From Roseibium porphyridii (GTDB taxonomy: Bacteria > Pseudomonadota > Alphaproteobacteria > Rhizobiales > Stappiaceae), in contig NZ_CP120863.1 of the NCBI RefSeq assembly GCF_026191725.2, positions 4,754,001 to 4,818,000 of the forward strand: DNA of 64,000 nt. Reading direction: 5' to 3'. The stretch's first letter is position 1. Each line of letters starts with the position of its first letter. The notes beneath the pieces were generated by a model. It saw only the letters and a list, made by a program, of their open reading frames with translations. It was not told where the DNA came from and did no database searches. A program made the position numbers and the translations under genes. Of this stretch, positions 44,159 to 53,269 are shown one piece after another.

Positions 44159-46078
44159 GTGACTTCCAGACCCGAAACCCCACTGCTCGACAAAGTTTCT
44201 TCGCCGGCTGAACTTCGCGAGTTGAATGAAGCGGACTTGCTTCAGCTCGCGGACGAACTGCGTTCAGAAACCATTGACGCCGTTTCGATTACCGGCGGAC
44301 ATCTGGGAGCAGGCCTTGGTGTAGTCGAGCTGACAGTTGCCTTGCATTACGTGTTCAACACACCGGAAGACAAGATCATCTGGGATGTTGGACATCAGTG
44401 CTATCCGCACAAGATCCTGACGGAAAGACGCGACCGCATTCGCACGCTGCGCCAGGGAAAAGGCCTTTCCGGTTTCACCAAACGGGCGGAAAGCGTCTAC
44501 GATCCATTCGGGGCCGCTCACTCTTCAACGTCGATTTCAGCCGGACTCGGTATGGCGGCCGCACGCGACCTGAACGGTGGAGACAACAATGTCATCGCGG
44601 TAATCGGTGACGGTGCCATGTCTGCCGGAATGGCTTACGAGGCGATGAACAATGCCGGACACCTCGGATCCCGCCTTATCGTGATCCTGAATGACAACGA
44701 CATGTCGATTGCGCCGCCAGTCGGTGCCATGTCCGCATATCTTGCAAAGCTTGTTTCAGGCCCGACATACCAGACCCTTCGGGACGCTGCCAAAAATCTC
44801 GCCAAGAACCTGCCAAAGCCGGTCTTTGAAAAGGCTGCTCGCGCTGAAGAATATGCGCGCGGCTTCTGGACCGGTGGCACCATGTTTGAAGAACTTGGTT
44901 TCTACTATGTTGGCCCGGTCGACGGCCACAATCTGGATCATCTTCTGCCGATTCTGAAAAACGTTCGAGACACGCATCACGGTCCCATTCTGATCCATGC
45001 CGTTACACAAAAGGGCAAAGGATATGGGCCGGCCGAGGGCGCCAAGGACAAGTATCACGGTGTTGCCAAGTTCGATGTGGTGACGGGCAAGCAGGCCAAG
45101 CCGAAGGCAAACGCGCCGAGTTACACAAATGTATTTGCCACGTCCCTGATCAAGGAAGCTGAAGCAGACGAAAAAGTTGTTGCGATCACGGCTGCAATGC
45201 CCGACGGCACGGGCCTGAACCTTTTCGGCGAAGCGTTTCCTGAACGCACTTACGATGTCGGCATTGCCGAACAGCACGCTGTGACCTTCGCTGCCGGAAT
45301 GGCAACGGAAGGTTTCAAACCCTTCGCGACGATCTATTCCACGTTTCTGCAAAGGGCTTATGACCAAGTCATTCATGACGTCGCGATCCAGGGACTTCCG
45401 GTTCGTTTCCCGATTGATCGGGCGGGTCTGGTGGGTGCTGACGGCCCGACACATGCCGGTGCATTCGACACAGCCTTTCTGTCCTGCCTTCCGGGCTTCG
45501 TGGTCATGGCAGCTGCGGACGAAGTGGAATTGAGGCACATGGTGGCGACAGCAGTCGCCTACGACCAGGGACCTATATCCTTCCGCTATCCGCGCGGTGA
45601 AGGTGTCGGGCTTGATATGCCGGAACGCGGCAGTGTGCTTGAGATCGGCAAAGGGGTCATCCGCCGCGAGGGCACCAAGGTTGCCCTGCTTAGCTTCGGT
45701 GGACGCATGAGCGAGTGCCTGAAAGCAGCAGATGAACTGGATGCTGCAGGCCTGTCGACAACCGTGGCCGACGCGCGTTTTGCCAAGCCGCTCGATATGG
45801 ACCTCATCCGCCGCCTGGCGCGGGAGCATGAGGTTCTCGTTACCGTTGAAGAAGGCTCAAACGGTGGTTTCGGCAGTCATGTTCTAACCCGTCTCGCCGA
45901 GGAGAGCCTGCTGGACAACGGGCTAAAAATTCGCACGCTTGCTTTGCCGGACACCTATCTGGATCAAGACAAGCCCGATGCCATGTATGCGGCAGCGGGC
46001 CTGAATTGCGACGGCATCATGCGTACGGTTTTCGCGGCTCTCGGGACAGAAGCTCTGACTGCACCACAGCGTGCATAA
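44159..46078 (+). CDS. dxs: 1-deoxy-D-xylulose-5-phosphate synthase
   Basis: The 639-residue enzyme starts at GTG 44159. It shows the N-terminal [17 protein letters not shown] and [13 protein letters not shown] regions, the TPP motif [18 protein letters not shown]...[12 protein letters not shown], the transketolase pyrimidine domain [18 protein letters not shown], and the C-terminal transketolase domain. It condenses pyruvate and glyceraldehyde 3-phosphate to DXP, the first step of the MEP isoprenoid pathway and a precursor for thiamine and pyridoxal. Length is standard. It stands apart from ispA and xseB, which often adjoin it, because the LuxR gene intervenes. Confidence 0.97.
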   Translation: MTSRPETPLLDKVSSPAELRELNEADLLQLADELRSETIDAVSITGGHLGAGLGVVELTVALHYVFNTPEDKIIWDVGHQCYPHKILTERRDRIRTLRQGKGLSGFTKRAESVYDPFGAAHSSTSISAGLGMAAARDLNGGDNNVIAVIGDGAMSAGMAYEAMNNAGHLGSRLIVILNDNDMSIAPPVGAMSAYLAKLVSGPTYQTLRDAAKNLAKNLPKPVFEKAARAEEYARGFWTGGTMFEELGFYYVGPVDGHNLDHLLPILKNVRDTHHGPILIHAVTQKGKGYGPAEGAKDKYHGVAKFDVVTGKQAKPKANAPSYTNVFATSLIKEAEADEKVVAITAAMPDGTGLNLFGEAFPERTYDVGIAEQHAVTFAAGMATEGFKPFATIYSTFLQRAYDQVIHDVAIQGLPVRFPIDRAGLVGADGPTHAGAFDTAFLSCLPGFVVMAAADEVELRHMVATAVAYDQGPISFRYPRGEGVGLDMPERGSVLEIGKGVIRREGTKVALLSFGGRMSECLKAADELDAAGLSTTVADARFAKPLDMDLIRRLAREHEVLVTVEEGSNGGFGSHVLTRLAEESLLDNGLKIRTLALPDTYLDQDKPDAMYAAAGLNCDGIMRTVFAALGTEALTAPQRA

Positions 46079-46244
46079 GCGTCACAGCGAAGCGGTATTG
46101 CGGCATCCGGGCAACGCGCTTGTGGGCCGGAAATGAATCTTGATTGACACGCGTCTTCAGAACTGAAAAGGCTGATTGCCAGTAGCATTTGCGTCGGTTT
46201 CACCCGGCGCTTTTTGCATTGTTTTCAGCACGCGGGAGGCAGCC

Positions 46245-47669
46245 ATGGTTCAGACGCTTCTTTCAGTGTCCGCACTCATGTTTTCCGTTGCCCTGTTCAT
46301 CTTCGGGCACGGGCTTCAAACGACATTGCTGCCACTGGCTGCCGATCGATACTATTTCTCCGATTTCGAAATCGGGGCAATGTCTTCGGCTTATTTCTTC
46401 GGTATGGTGCTTGGCTGTCTGGGAGCGCCCCTGATCATTATGCGCGCCGGGCATATCCGTGCCTTTGCCGCTCTGGTTTCGCTGATGTCAGCGGCTGCGA
46501 TCATGCATCCGGTGTTTATTGACCCATACGCCTGGATCGTCATTCGGATGATTTCCGGTTTCAGCCTTGCCGGGTTTTACATGATTGCAGAAAGCTGGCT
46601 GAACGAGAGCGCCACCAACGAAAACCGCGGCACAGTGATGTCGTTTTATATTGTCGTGCTGTTCGGCGCTCTCATGGCAGGTCAGATCTCCATCGCGACC
46701 ATGAACATTGCGACGTTCGTTCCCTTTGCGATTGCCTCGGTTGCCGTCAGTCTTGCGGTTATGCCCGTATCGCTGACAACTTCCACGCAGCCTGCGCCGA
46801 TCACGCTGGTCCGCTTCCGGCCGATCCAGCTCTACAAGAACTCACCAGCAGCTTTTGTCGGCGTTGTCTTTATCGGGGCGACACAGGGTGCGATCCTCAC
46901 GCTCTCACCTCTTTATGGATCTCAGATCGGCTTGTCGACAAACGAGGCGGCTTTGTTCGCAGCAGCGCTCTTTGGCGGCGGGCTCATTTCCCAATGGCCT
47001 GTCGGTCGTCTTTCGGACCTCTTCGACCGGCGCCGGGTTCTGATCGGCCTTGGTGTTGCAACGGCGGCCACATCCCTTGCGATCGTGTTGGTATCTCCAA
47101 GCACCTTTGTCGTAGCCGCCTTGATGGGCGTACTGATTGGCATGTCCGCACAACCGCTTTACGCAATTGCGGTTGCACACGCCTTTGACCATGCGGCGGC
47201 GGAGGACTTTGTCGAGACATCCTCCGGCATGCTGCTCTCCTTCGGCATCGGCTCAATCGCGGGCCCGTTGATCGCTTCCACAGTCATGAGCAACACCGGT
47301 CCGTCCGGTTTGTTCTACATGGTGATTGGGTCCAATCTGATTATGGTCACCTTCATCCTGACACGCGTTGTCCGCCGCAGAGCGCTTCCGGCAGCCGAGA
47401 AGACAGACTTCGAATATGCATCGACTGCTCAGGTTGGTACCGTCATTTCGTCAGAGCCACTGGACGCTGAAGCCGAGGAATATGTCATTCCGCCGGAAGA
47501 ATTCCCCGCATATGAGGATGACATCTACAATTTCGAAGCCACTGAGGACGCGGACGGCGCTGAAGAAACAAAGCAGGCCGCAAGTGATCCTGATGCAACG
47601 AACGCATCGGCTGAAAACGCAACAACGTCTGCAAAGGACAAGGCAACAGAGCCACAATCACCGACCTGA
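46245..47669 (+). CDS. MFS transporter (YcaD-like) with acidic C-terminal tail
   Basis: From ATG 46245 (GGGAGG upstream) the protein has 474 residues: 12 helices up to about residue 385, then a soluble tail. Family marks are SSAYFFGMVLGCLGAPLIIM, SWLNESATNENRGTVMSFY and SQWPVGRLSDLFDRRRVLIG, as in the YcaD/YfkF group of uncertain substrate. The tail of about 90 residues is rich in Glu, Asp, Ala and Thr (PPEEFPAYEDDIYNFEATED). It follows dxs in the same direction after 166 bases. Confidence 0.9.
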   Translation: MVQTLLSVSALMFSVALFIFGHGLQTTLLPLAADRYYFSDFEIGAMSSAYFFGMVLGCLGAPLIIMRAGHIRAFAALVSLMSAAAIMHPVFIDPYAWIVIRMISGFSLAGFYMIAESWLNESATNENRGTVMSFYIVVLFGALMAGQISIATMNIATFVPFAIASVAVSLAVMPVSLTTSTQPAPITLVRFRPIQLYKNSPAAFVGVVFIGATQGAILTLSPLYGSQIGLSTNEAALFAAALFGGGLISQWPVGRLSDLFDRRRVLIGLGVATAATSLAIVLVSPSTFVVAALMGVLIGMSAQPLYAIAVAHAFDHAAAEDFVETSSGMLLSFGIGSIAGPLIASTVMSNTGPSGLFYMVIGSNLIMVTFILTRVVRRRALPAAEKTDFEYASTAQVGTVISSEPLDAEAEEYVIPPEEFPAYEDDIYNFEATEDADGAEETKQAASDPDATNASAENATTSAKDKATEPQSPT

Positions 47670-47733
47670 TGGCGGCGTGACCTGCGCTGTTTCGTCCCTC
47701 GACTTGATCAAGGATTAGGCGTATAGCCGAGGC

Positions 47734-48129
47734 ATGAGTTCGCGTGTTTCACAACTGCAAGTGCTGCGCCAGGAACGCCACCCATTGGTCGCGTTTGCTG
47801 CTCTTGCCTTTGCCATGCGGCTCTGCATCACCGTCCTTGCGACCGCCCTCTCGCCAAATGCAGCGGCGGCGGCAGGCTTTACGAGCTTGTGTCAGCCATC
47901 AGGACAGCTTGAAAACTTAGTTGGACAACACGACGCGCTCTCCTGTCAGTGTGGTCCGATTTGTGCTCATGGCTGTGCTCTTGGCCCTTGTCTCGCCGGC
48001 AATGCCTGCCTTACCGAGCCCAATCAAGCATCTGGCACCCCAAGTTGGGTTCGGGCTTACGAGGACAGTTGGAAATCCGATGCCGGCCGGTTCAATTCAA
48101 TCCGCGCACCCCCAGTTTCCCTGATCTGA
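47734..48129 (+). CDS. Cys-rich secreted/membrane-anchored protein, copper operon (DUF2946-like)
   Basis: The 131-residue product has one hydrophobic N-terminal segment (VAFAALAFAMRLCITVLATAL, residues 19-39) ending in an Ala-rich cleavage-like NAAAAAG. It then has a Cys-rich stretch (SCQCGPICAHGCALGPCLAG, plus other Cys at residue 53 and 92). This suits a periplasmic metal-binding protein. It sits 34 bases before a PCu(A)C copper chaperone and the SCO gene, as DUF2946-type proteins often do; the domain call is tentative. Copper handling is inferred from context and the Cys content. Confidence 0.6.
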   Translation: MSSRVSQLQVLRQERHPLVAFAALAFAMRLCITVLATALSPNAAAAAGFTSLCQPSGQLENLVGQHDALSCQCGPICAHGCALGPCLAGNACLTEPNQASGTPSWVRAYEDSWKSDAGRFNSIRAPPVSLI

Positions 48130-48163
48130 AAATCAACACGAATTCAGACCTCAAGGAAATGCT

Positions 48164-48670
48164 ATGAAATTCTGGAAATCCATCGCCGCAGCGACGGCGC
48201 TTACATTTGTTTCGCTTGCTGCGACAGCAGGCGACTACACAGCTGGCGATCTGAGCATCAGCCATGCCTGGACACGGGCAACCCCACCCAAAGCGAAAGC
48301 CGGCGGCGGCTTCGTCGAAATCGTCAATTCCGGTGCTGAAGCCGACAGATTGGTCAAAGCTTCGTCCGATGTTGCAGGCAAGGTTGAACTGCATGAAATG
48401 GCCGTCACGGACGGTGTGATGAAGATGCGTGAACTTGAAGGCGGCATCGATATCCCCGCAGGCGAGACCGTAACCTTGAAGCCAGGTGGCTTGCACATCA
48501 TGTTCATGGGTCTGAACCAGTCTTTCGAAGAGGGCGCAACCGTTCCTGTTGTTCTGACCTTTGAGAAAGCTGGTGACGTTGCCGTTGAGCTGGCGATTGC
48601 CAAAATGGGTGCGAAATCCATGGAGGCCGGTCACATGGACCATGGTAAAATGGATCACAGCAAGAACTAA
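48164..48670 (+). CDS. PCu(A)C periplasmic copper chaperone
   Basis: The 168-residue protein has a signal peptide (cleaved near TAG at 21-23) and the PCu(A)C copper site H77-x10-M88-x22-H111-x-M113 (ELHEMAVTDGVMKMRE; GGLHIMFMGL). A C-terminal Met/His tail (AGHMDHGKMDHSKN) should bind further copper. PCu(A)C proteins hold Cu(I) and deliver it, with SCO, to the CuA or CuB site of cytochrome oxidase. It is followed 24 bases later by the SCO gene, which supports that role. Confidence 0.92.
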   Translation: MKFWKSIAAATALTFVSLAATAGDYTAGDLSISHAWTRATPPKAKAGGGFVEIVNSGAEADRLVKASSDVAGKVELHEMAVTDGVMKMRELEGGIDIPAGETVTLKPGGLHIMFMGLNQSFEEGATVPVVLTFEKAGDVAVELAIAKMGAKSMEAGHMDHGKMDHSKN

Positions 48671-48694
48671 GCGTCTTGAAGAAGAGGACATTCC

Positions 48695-49321
48695 ATGTCT
48701 GGCTTGAAACTCTTCCGGTATCTGGCTTGGGCGGCGGTTGCCGTCCTGGCCGTTGTATCCGGAGCGCTCGTCTATCAGCAGACTGCGGGCAACAACAACT
48801 CAGGCGGCCTGATTGAGCCGTTGGCCGCAATAGGGGGGCCCTTTGAGCTCGTCAGTGGCTCCGGTGAGACAGTTACCGATGAAACCTTCGCCGGCAAACC
48901 GCTCGTGCTGTTCTTCGGTTTCACCTATTGCCCGGATGTGTGCCCGACGACCTTGGCCGAGCTCCAGGGCTGGCTTGAGGCACTTGGTGAAGATGCCGGC
49001 AAACTGAATTATGCCTTCGTTACAGTCGATCCGGAAAGAGATACGCCTGAAGTTATGCGAGACTATGTGTGGGCTTTCGACGAGCGCATCATGCCGTTGA
49101 CCGGCTCACGCGAACAGATCGATGCCATGATCAAGGCCTATCGTGTCTATGCCAAAAAAGTACCGCTTGACGACGGCGACTACACCATGGACCATTCAGC
49201 AGCTGTCTACCTGATGGATGCCGACAATAAATTTGTCGGAACGATTGCCTATGGTGAGGCAGAAGAGAACGCCCTTCAGAAGCTGCAGCGTCTGATCAAG
49301 AACGCTCCAGCAACTTCTTAA
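48695..49321 (+). CDS. SCO1/SenC copper-delivery protein
   Basis: The 208-residue protein has an N-terminal membrane anchor (11-28) and a thioredoxin-like domain with the copper-binding C79-PDV-C83 in TYCPDVCPTTL and His167 in YTMDHSAAVYL. These three residues are the Sco copper ligands. It sits at the periplasmic face and inserts copper into cytochrome c oxidase. Operon order is Cys-rich protein, PCu(A)C, SCO, then a 44-residue membrane ORF. Confidence 0.94.
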   Translation: MSGLKLFRYLAWAAVAVLAVVSGALVYQQTAGNNNSGGLIEPLAAIGGPFELVSGSGETVTDETFAGKPLVLFFGFTYCPDVCPTTLAELQGWLEALGEDAGKLNYAFVTVDPERDTPEVMRDYVWAFDERIMPLTGSREQIDAMIKAYRVYAKKVPLDDGDYTMDHSAAVYLMDADNKFVGTIAYGEAEENALQKLQRLIKNAPATS

Positions 49322-49348
49322 GGTTGATACCGGAGATCACGGACCCAC

Positions 49349-49483
49349 ATGCGAATGCCACTTTATTTCGGATTGGCAACAGGCGCGACGGTGCTCGTCG
49401 CGCTCGCTATCGGATTGTGGTTCTATTCCGGTGAACGGGTCTATGCAGACAGGCTGATCTCCATGATCGCCAATTGTTTCTGA
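49349..49483 (+). CDS. Small membrane protein at the end of the SCO operon (44 aa)
   Basis: An ATG at 49349 opens a 44-codon frame to TGA at 49483; GGAG lies about 14 bases upstream. The product is MRMPLYFGLATGATVLVALA followed by IGLWFYSGERVYADRLISMI, with one clear transmembrane helix (residues 6-25) and an amphipathic tail. It starts 28 bases after the SCO stop on the same strand and fills the gap before tlyA. I know no family for it. An ATG at 49355 is an alternative start. A role as small subunit or assembly partner in copper delivery is only inferred. Confidence 0.5.
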   Translation: MRMPLYFGLATGATVLVALAIGLWFYSGERVYADRLISMIANCF

Positions 49484-49545
49484 CGTCGCCGCCCTTCAAG
49501 AGCGGTGACTTCCCTTTCCGCCGACACATCGCTAAATAGCTGCTC

Positions 49546-50286
49546 ATGTCAAAACAGCGCTTGGACCAACGCCTTGTGGATCTCGGTATTTTTCCCAGTC
49601 GAGCCCGCGCGCGCGACGCGGTGTTGCGCGGCACCGTGTCGATTGAGGATGTCGTCTGCAACAAACCCGCCCAAAAGATAAGTCCGGAAGCGAAAGTCTC
49701 GGTAGATGATCCAGCAGCTTCTTACGTCTCTCGTGCGGCTTTGAAGCTCATCGAAGGTCTCAATGCCTTCAGCATCGACCCAAACGGCAAGATCTGTCTC
49801 GACATTGGCGCATCAACAGGCGGCTTCACTCAGGTTCTCCTGGAGCACGGTGCGGCCAAGGTCCACGCAATTGACGTCGGGCACGATCAGATGCACGAAA
49901 GTCTGCGGCAAAATCCAAGGGTTGCAGCGACTGATGGTCTTAACGCGCGCGATCTCACAGTCGACCATCTTCAGGCCGAGCAACCATCCCTTCTTGTGTC
50001 TGATGTCAGTTTCATTTCCCTGAAACTCGCGCTTCCGCGTGCTCTCGACCTTGCTGCCCCCGGTGCTGAAGGCGTCTTCCTTGTCAAACCCCAGTTCGAG
50101 GCCGGCAAGGACAAGATCGGAAAGGGCGGATTGGTAGATCCGGGCATCGCGGCACGGTCTGCGAAAGACCTTCGTCTTTGGCTCGCGGGCCAACAGGGCT
50201 GGAGCGCGCTGGACATGGTGCCTTCCCCCATCAAGGGTGGAGACGGCAACACAGAATACCTGCTTTACGGCCAAAAGCAGTCATGA
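49546..50286 (+). CDS. tlyA: TlyA-family rRNA 2'-O-methyltransferase
   Basis: The 246-residue protein has an N-terminal S4 RNA-binding domain (RLDQRLVDLGIFPSRARARDAVLRG) and a FtsJ-like methyltransferase with the SAM motif LDIGASTGGFTQVLLEHGA. Catalytic residues fit the K-D-K-E set: Lys in ALKLIEG, Asp in LLVSDVSF, Lys in LVKPQFEAGKDKIGKGG. TlyA methylates 2'-OH of cytidines in 16S and 23S rRNA in mycobacteria, and affects capreomycin sensitivity there. Followed closely by the VOC gene. Confidence 0.93.
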   Translation: MSKQRLDQRLVDLGIFPSRARARDAVLRGTVSIEDVVCNKPAQKISPEAKVSVDDPAASYVSRAALKLIEGLNAFSIDPNGKICLDIGASTGGFTQVLLEHGAAKVHAIDVGHDQMHESLRQNPRVAATDGLNARDLTVDHLQAEQPSLLVSDVSFISLKLALPRALDLAAPGAEGVFLVKPQFEAGKDKIGKGGLVDPGIAARSAKDLRLWLAGQQGWSALDMVPSPIKGGDGNTEYLLYGQKQS

Positions 50287-50343
50287 CGATTTAAGCGTCC
50301 CAAGCTTGGTTCGGACGCGCCCAGAACGGATTTCAAAAGCATC

Positions 50344-50712
50344 ATGAAGTTCATCAACCCGCTCCCATTCGTGACGGATATGGAGAGATCCAGAGCTTTC
50401 TATCGCAATGTTCTGTCTCTGAAAGTCATCGAAGATCACGGCAATTTTGTGCGCTTTTCAAATGGCTTTGCCCTTCATGAAGGACATTCTCTGCTGCAGA
50501 CAGTGTTTTCTGAGACCCTTGAGGTAAATGAGCCCTACGGGAAGAACAATCTCGTACTCTATTTCGAGGACCCGGACATTTGGTCAGCTTTTGATCGCAT
50601 TGCACCGCATGTGGAGCTGATCCACGGGATAGAGAGACAGACCTGGGGACAAAGGGTTTTTCGTTTCTATGACCCGGATCGCCACATTGTGGAGGTTGGA
50701 GAGCCAACCTGA
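50344..50712 (+). CDS. VOC-family (glyoxalase/dioxygenase) protein
   Basis: The 122-residue product shows the beta-alpha-beta-beta-beta VOC fold: PLPFVTDMERSRAFYRNVL at the start and RVFRFYDPDRHIVEVGEP at the end, where Glu would be a metal ligand. Members include glyoxalase I, fosfomycin resistance enzymes and extradiol dioxygenases. Substrate unknown. It lies between tlyA and the RlmD-like gene on the same strand. Confidence 0.85.
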   Translation: MKFINPLPFVTDMERSRAFYRNVLSLKVIEDHGNFVRFSNGFALHEGHSLLQTVFSETLEVNEPYGKNNLVLYFEDPDIWSAFDRIAPHVELIHGIERQTWGQRVFRFYDPDRHIVEVGEPT

Positions 50713-50848
50713 ACTTTGCACCTATTGGATACGAGCCGTCCCTTGTCCTGTTTCACAAGTGAACACTGGGTGATCCTCATCTTCGTGCGGTGTTGCTGCA
50801 GACCTTTCAGGGCTTGCTCCCGGGGTAGGTTGGCGCTATCGCTCAGCC

Positions 50849-52081
50849 ATGAGAGAGAGAGAACTTGAAGTTTCGAGCCTGGGGCATCGCGGCGATGGCA
50901 TTGCGGTTACCGAAGACGGACAGATTTATGTAGCCGGCGCTTTGCCCGGCGAAACAGTCCTGGCGGACGTCGTCAACGGACGCGCCAAAAATCCACATTG
51001 GCAAACGACATCTCCGGACAGGATAGAACCCGTCTGCCGTCACTATGAAAAGTGCGGTGGCTGCGCCTTGCAACACCTGTCCGAAGCGCCTTATCTCGCC
51101 TGGAAACGGAGCCTTGTCGAAAAATCGCTCAGCGATCGCGGCATTGATTTTGCGGTACAAGACGTTGTCGCAGCGACTGTGGATGGACGACGCAGAGCTG
51201 TATTCACCGCGACAAGAGCCGGTCGGCACACTCTTTTGGGATACCACGAGAAGTCCAGTCACCGTCTGGTAGATGTTCACGAGTGCCCTGTTCTCGACCC
51301 GGACATTGTGCGTGCCCTGCCCGGCCTCAGGTCTCTGGCAGCGCAACTGCTGCCCAAGAAGGGCGAGCTGCGTCTTACCGTTCTTTCCACGACGGCAGGG
51401 CTCGATGTCGCAATTGAAAAGGCGGACAAAACGTATGAACGCAAGATCCCCTCACTGTCTCAAAAAACCGTGGAGCTTGACCTGGCGCGACTGACCGTCA
51501 ATGGCGAAATTCTTCTTGAAACGCGGCCACCACTTCTCGACATGGGAGGAGTTGGAATTGTGGCCTCGCCCGGCGGATTCACTCAGGCCACACGGTCTGC
51601 CGAAGTTGCCCTTTCGAAGCTGGTGCTGGAGGGCATTGGAAAGACAAAATCGGTTGCGGACCTCTTTTCTGGCGTTGGAACCTTCGCGCTTCGTCTTGCG
51701 CGGGTTGCCAACGTCCATGCTGTCGAGGGTGACGCTGCTGCAATCTCCGCATTCGACAAGGCACTTCGAAAACCGCAAGGGCTAAAGAAGGTTACCTTCG
51801 AGAAACGCGATCTTTATCGACGACCGCTGGTTGCCCACGAACTCGAACCCTTCGACGCAGTCGTGTTCGATCCACCACGCGCCGGTGCGCAGGCGCAGGC
51901 TGAACAATTGGCAAACTCGAAGGTCAAAAAGGTGGTTGCCGTGTCTTGCAATCCAGCAACCCTGGCCCGCGATCTCCGGATCCTGATCGATAGTGGTTTT
52001 GTGCTGCAAACCGTCACACCGGTGGACCAGTTCGCCTATTCGCCCCATATTGAAGTGGTGGCGGTGCTGACACGGGAGTGA
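50849..52081 (+). CDS. 23S rRNA/tRNA uracil-5-methyltransferase, RlmD/TrmA family
   Basis: The 410-residue enzyme has the 4Fe-4S cysteines C63-x5-C69-x2-C72 and C146 (CRHYEKCGGC; HECPVLD), a degenerate N-terminal TRAM region (LEVSSLGHRGDGIAV), SAM motif VADLFSGVGTFALRLA and the catalytic Cys in VAVSCNPATLARD. It methylates C5 of a uridine in 23S rRNA or tRNA; RlmD and RlmC cannot be told apart from this. The next gene starts 3 bases after its TGA. Confidence 0.93.
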   Translation: MRERELEVSSLGHRGDGIAVTEDGQIYVAGALPGETVLADVVNGRAKNPHWQTTSPDRIEPVCRHYEKCGGCALQHLSEAPYLAWKRSLVEKSLSDRGIDFAVQDVVAATVDGRRRAVFTATRAGRHTLLGYHEKSSHRLVDVHECPVLDPDIVRALPGLRSLAAQLLPKKGELRLTVLSTTAGLDVAIEKADKTYERKIPSLSQKTVELDLARLTVNGEILLETRPPLLDMGGVGIVASPGGFTQATRSAEVALSKLVLEGIGKTKSVADLFSGVGTFALRLARVANVHAVEGDAAAISAFDKALRKPQGLKKVTFEKRDLYRRPLVAHELEPFDAVVFDPPRAGAQAQAEQLANSKVKKVVAVSCNPATLARDLRILIDSGFVLQTVTPVDQFAYSPHIEVVAVLTRE

Positions 52082-52084
52082 GCA

Positions 52085-53197
52085 ATGAGCGCAACGGACG
52101 AGAACCTGAGACCGAGAGAACGTGATCTGTCACGTCCACCCATCCTGAAGCTCGCCCGCAGATCACGTTACGCCCTTGCCCAAGGGAGCCGTGTCGCGCT
52201 CTACACGCTCCACTCAGAGGCCATGCGGCGCATGAATCGACGCCTGCAGAAAGACCTACCCGATACACCTAAAGTCACGCCCGACGGGCCAGTACCGAGC
52301 CAACGGCGAATGCTTGCCGATATCCTGCGGCTCTTCACAGATGACCTGAGAGCCGTCGAAGACGGGCTGTATCCGATGCCGTCGGACGGCACCATGACAC
52401 CCGGCGAGTTACTCGCCACAAGCCGAGCCTTTTTCAAGGACGTGCCGGAAGTTGCGCGCCGACGCGCGACAGGTGCACATCAGGAAGTGAATGAAAGCCC
52501 GGAAGGTTTCGCTGCTGCCCTGCCCCGCTACTACCGCCAGAATTTTCACTTCCAGACCGATGGCTGGCTTTCTGAGGACAGCGCCAAACTCTATGATTTC
52601 CAGGTAGATGTGCTTTTTTCCGGCGCAACAGCTGCCATGCGCCGCCGCGCGCTTGTTCCCTTTGCACACATCCTGAAGCGCAAGGATCAGCGCCATGTGG
52701 CTTACGTGGATTTGGCCTGCGGCACCGGGGGACTCCTGCGTCCAGCGCTCAAATCATTTCCGCGCCTGAAGGGCACCGGGCTCGACCTCTCCGAGCCCTA
52801 TCTCAACGTTGCCCGCGACCGAGCAACGTCCCGGCGAGCCAGCTACGTCACGGCAATGGCTGAAGAGCTGCCTTTCGCGGACAATTCCCTGGACATCGTC
52901 TCTTGCGTGTTTCTCTTTCACGAATTACCTCCAAAGGTACGACGGCAAGTTATTGCGGAAGTTGCCAGAGTGCTCAAACCGGGCGGGTCCTTCCTTTTTG
53001 TAGACAGTCTTCAAACCGGTGATGTGCCAGATTATGACGGCCTGCTGTCGCTGTTTCCGCAACTTTTCCATGAACCCTATTACTCCTCATATCTGACAGA
53101 AGACCTGACTGGTCTTTGCTCAGCTCAGGGTTTGCAGGAGAGATGGATGGTTCCGGCATTCGTGTCGCGTGTGGCAGAGTACGTCAAAGGCAATTAG
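52085..53197 (+). CDS. Class I SAM-dependent methyltransferase
   Basis: The 370-residue protein has a helical N-terminal domain of about 190 residues (RVALYTLHSEAMRRMNRRL) and a methyltransferase domain with motif I VAYVDLACGTGGLLRPAL, an acidic GTGLDLSEPYLNVAR and the post-motif AEELPFADNSLDIVSCVFLFHELP. The fold matches UbiE/type 11 methyltransferases; the substrate is not known. It is coupled to the RlmD-like gene. A weak hairpin (ATTTTCAG-GCTTA-CTGAAAAT) follows its stop. Confidence 0.9.
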   Translation: MSATDENLRPRERDLSRPPILKLARRSRYALAQGSRVALYTLHSEAMRRMNRRLQKDLPDTPKVTPDGPVPSQRRMLADILRLFTDDLRAVEDGLYPMPSDGTMTPGELLATSRAFFKDVPEVARRRATGAHQEVNESPEGFAAALPRYYRQNFHFQTDGWLSEDSAKLYDFQVDVLFSGATAAMRRRALVPFAHILKRKDQRHVAYVDLACGTGGLLRPALKSFPRLKGTGLDLSEPYLNVARDRATSRRASYVTAMAEELPFADNSLDIVSCVFLFHELPPKVRRQVIAEVARVLKPGGSFLFVDSLQTGDVPDYDGLLSLFPQLFHEPYYSSYLTEDLTGLCSAQGLQERWMVPAFVSRVAEYVKGN

Positions 53198-53218
53198 ATT
53201 TTCAGGCTTACTGAAAAT
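53198..53218 (+). terminator. AT-rich hairpin after methyltransferase gene, before ribB
   Basis: ATTTTCAG-GCTTA-CTGAAAAT is a perfect 8-bp stem directly after the methyltransferase stop, followed by TTGCC. The stem is AT-rich and lacks a T-run, so termination is likely weak. No FMN riboswitch-like element was seen before ribB. Confidence 0.35.
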
Positions 53219-53269
53219 TTGCCTGTCATTACCTTGTGACTGAAAGTAATATGGCCTATATCCCCGAGC

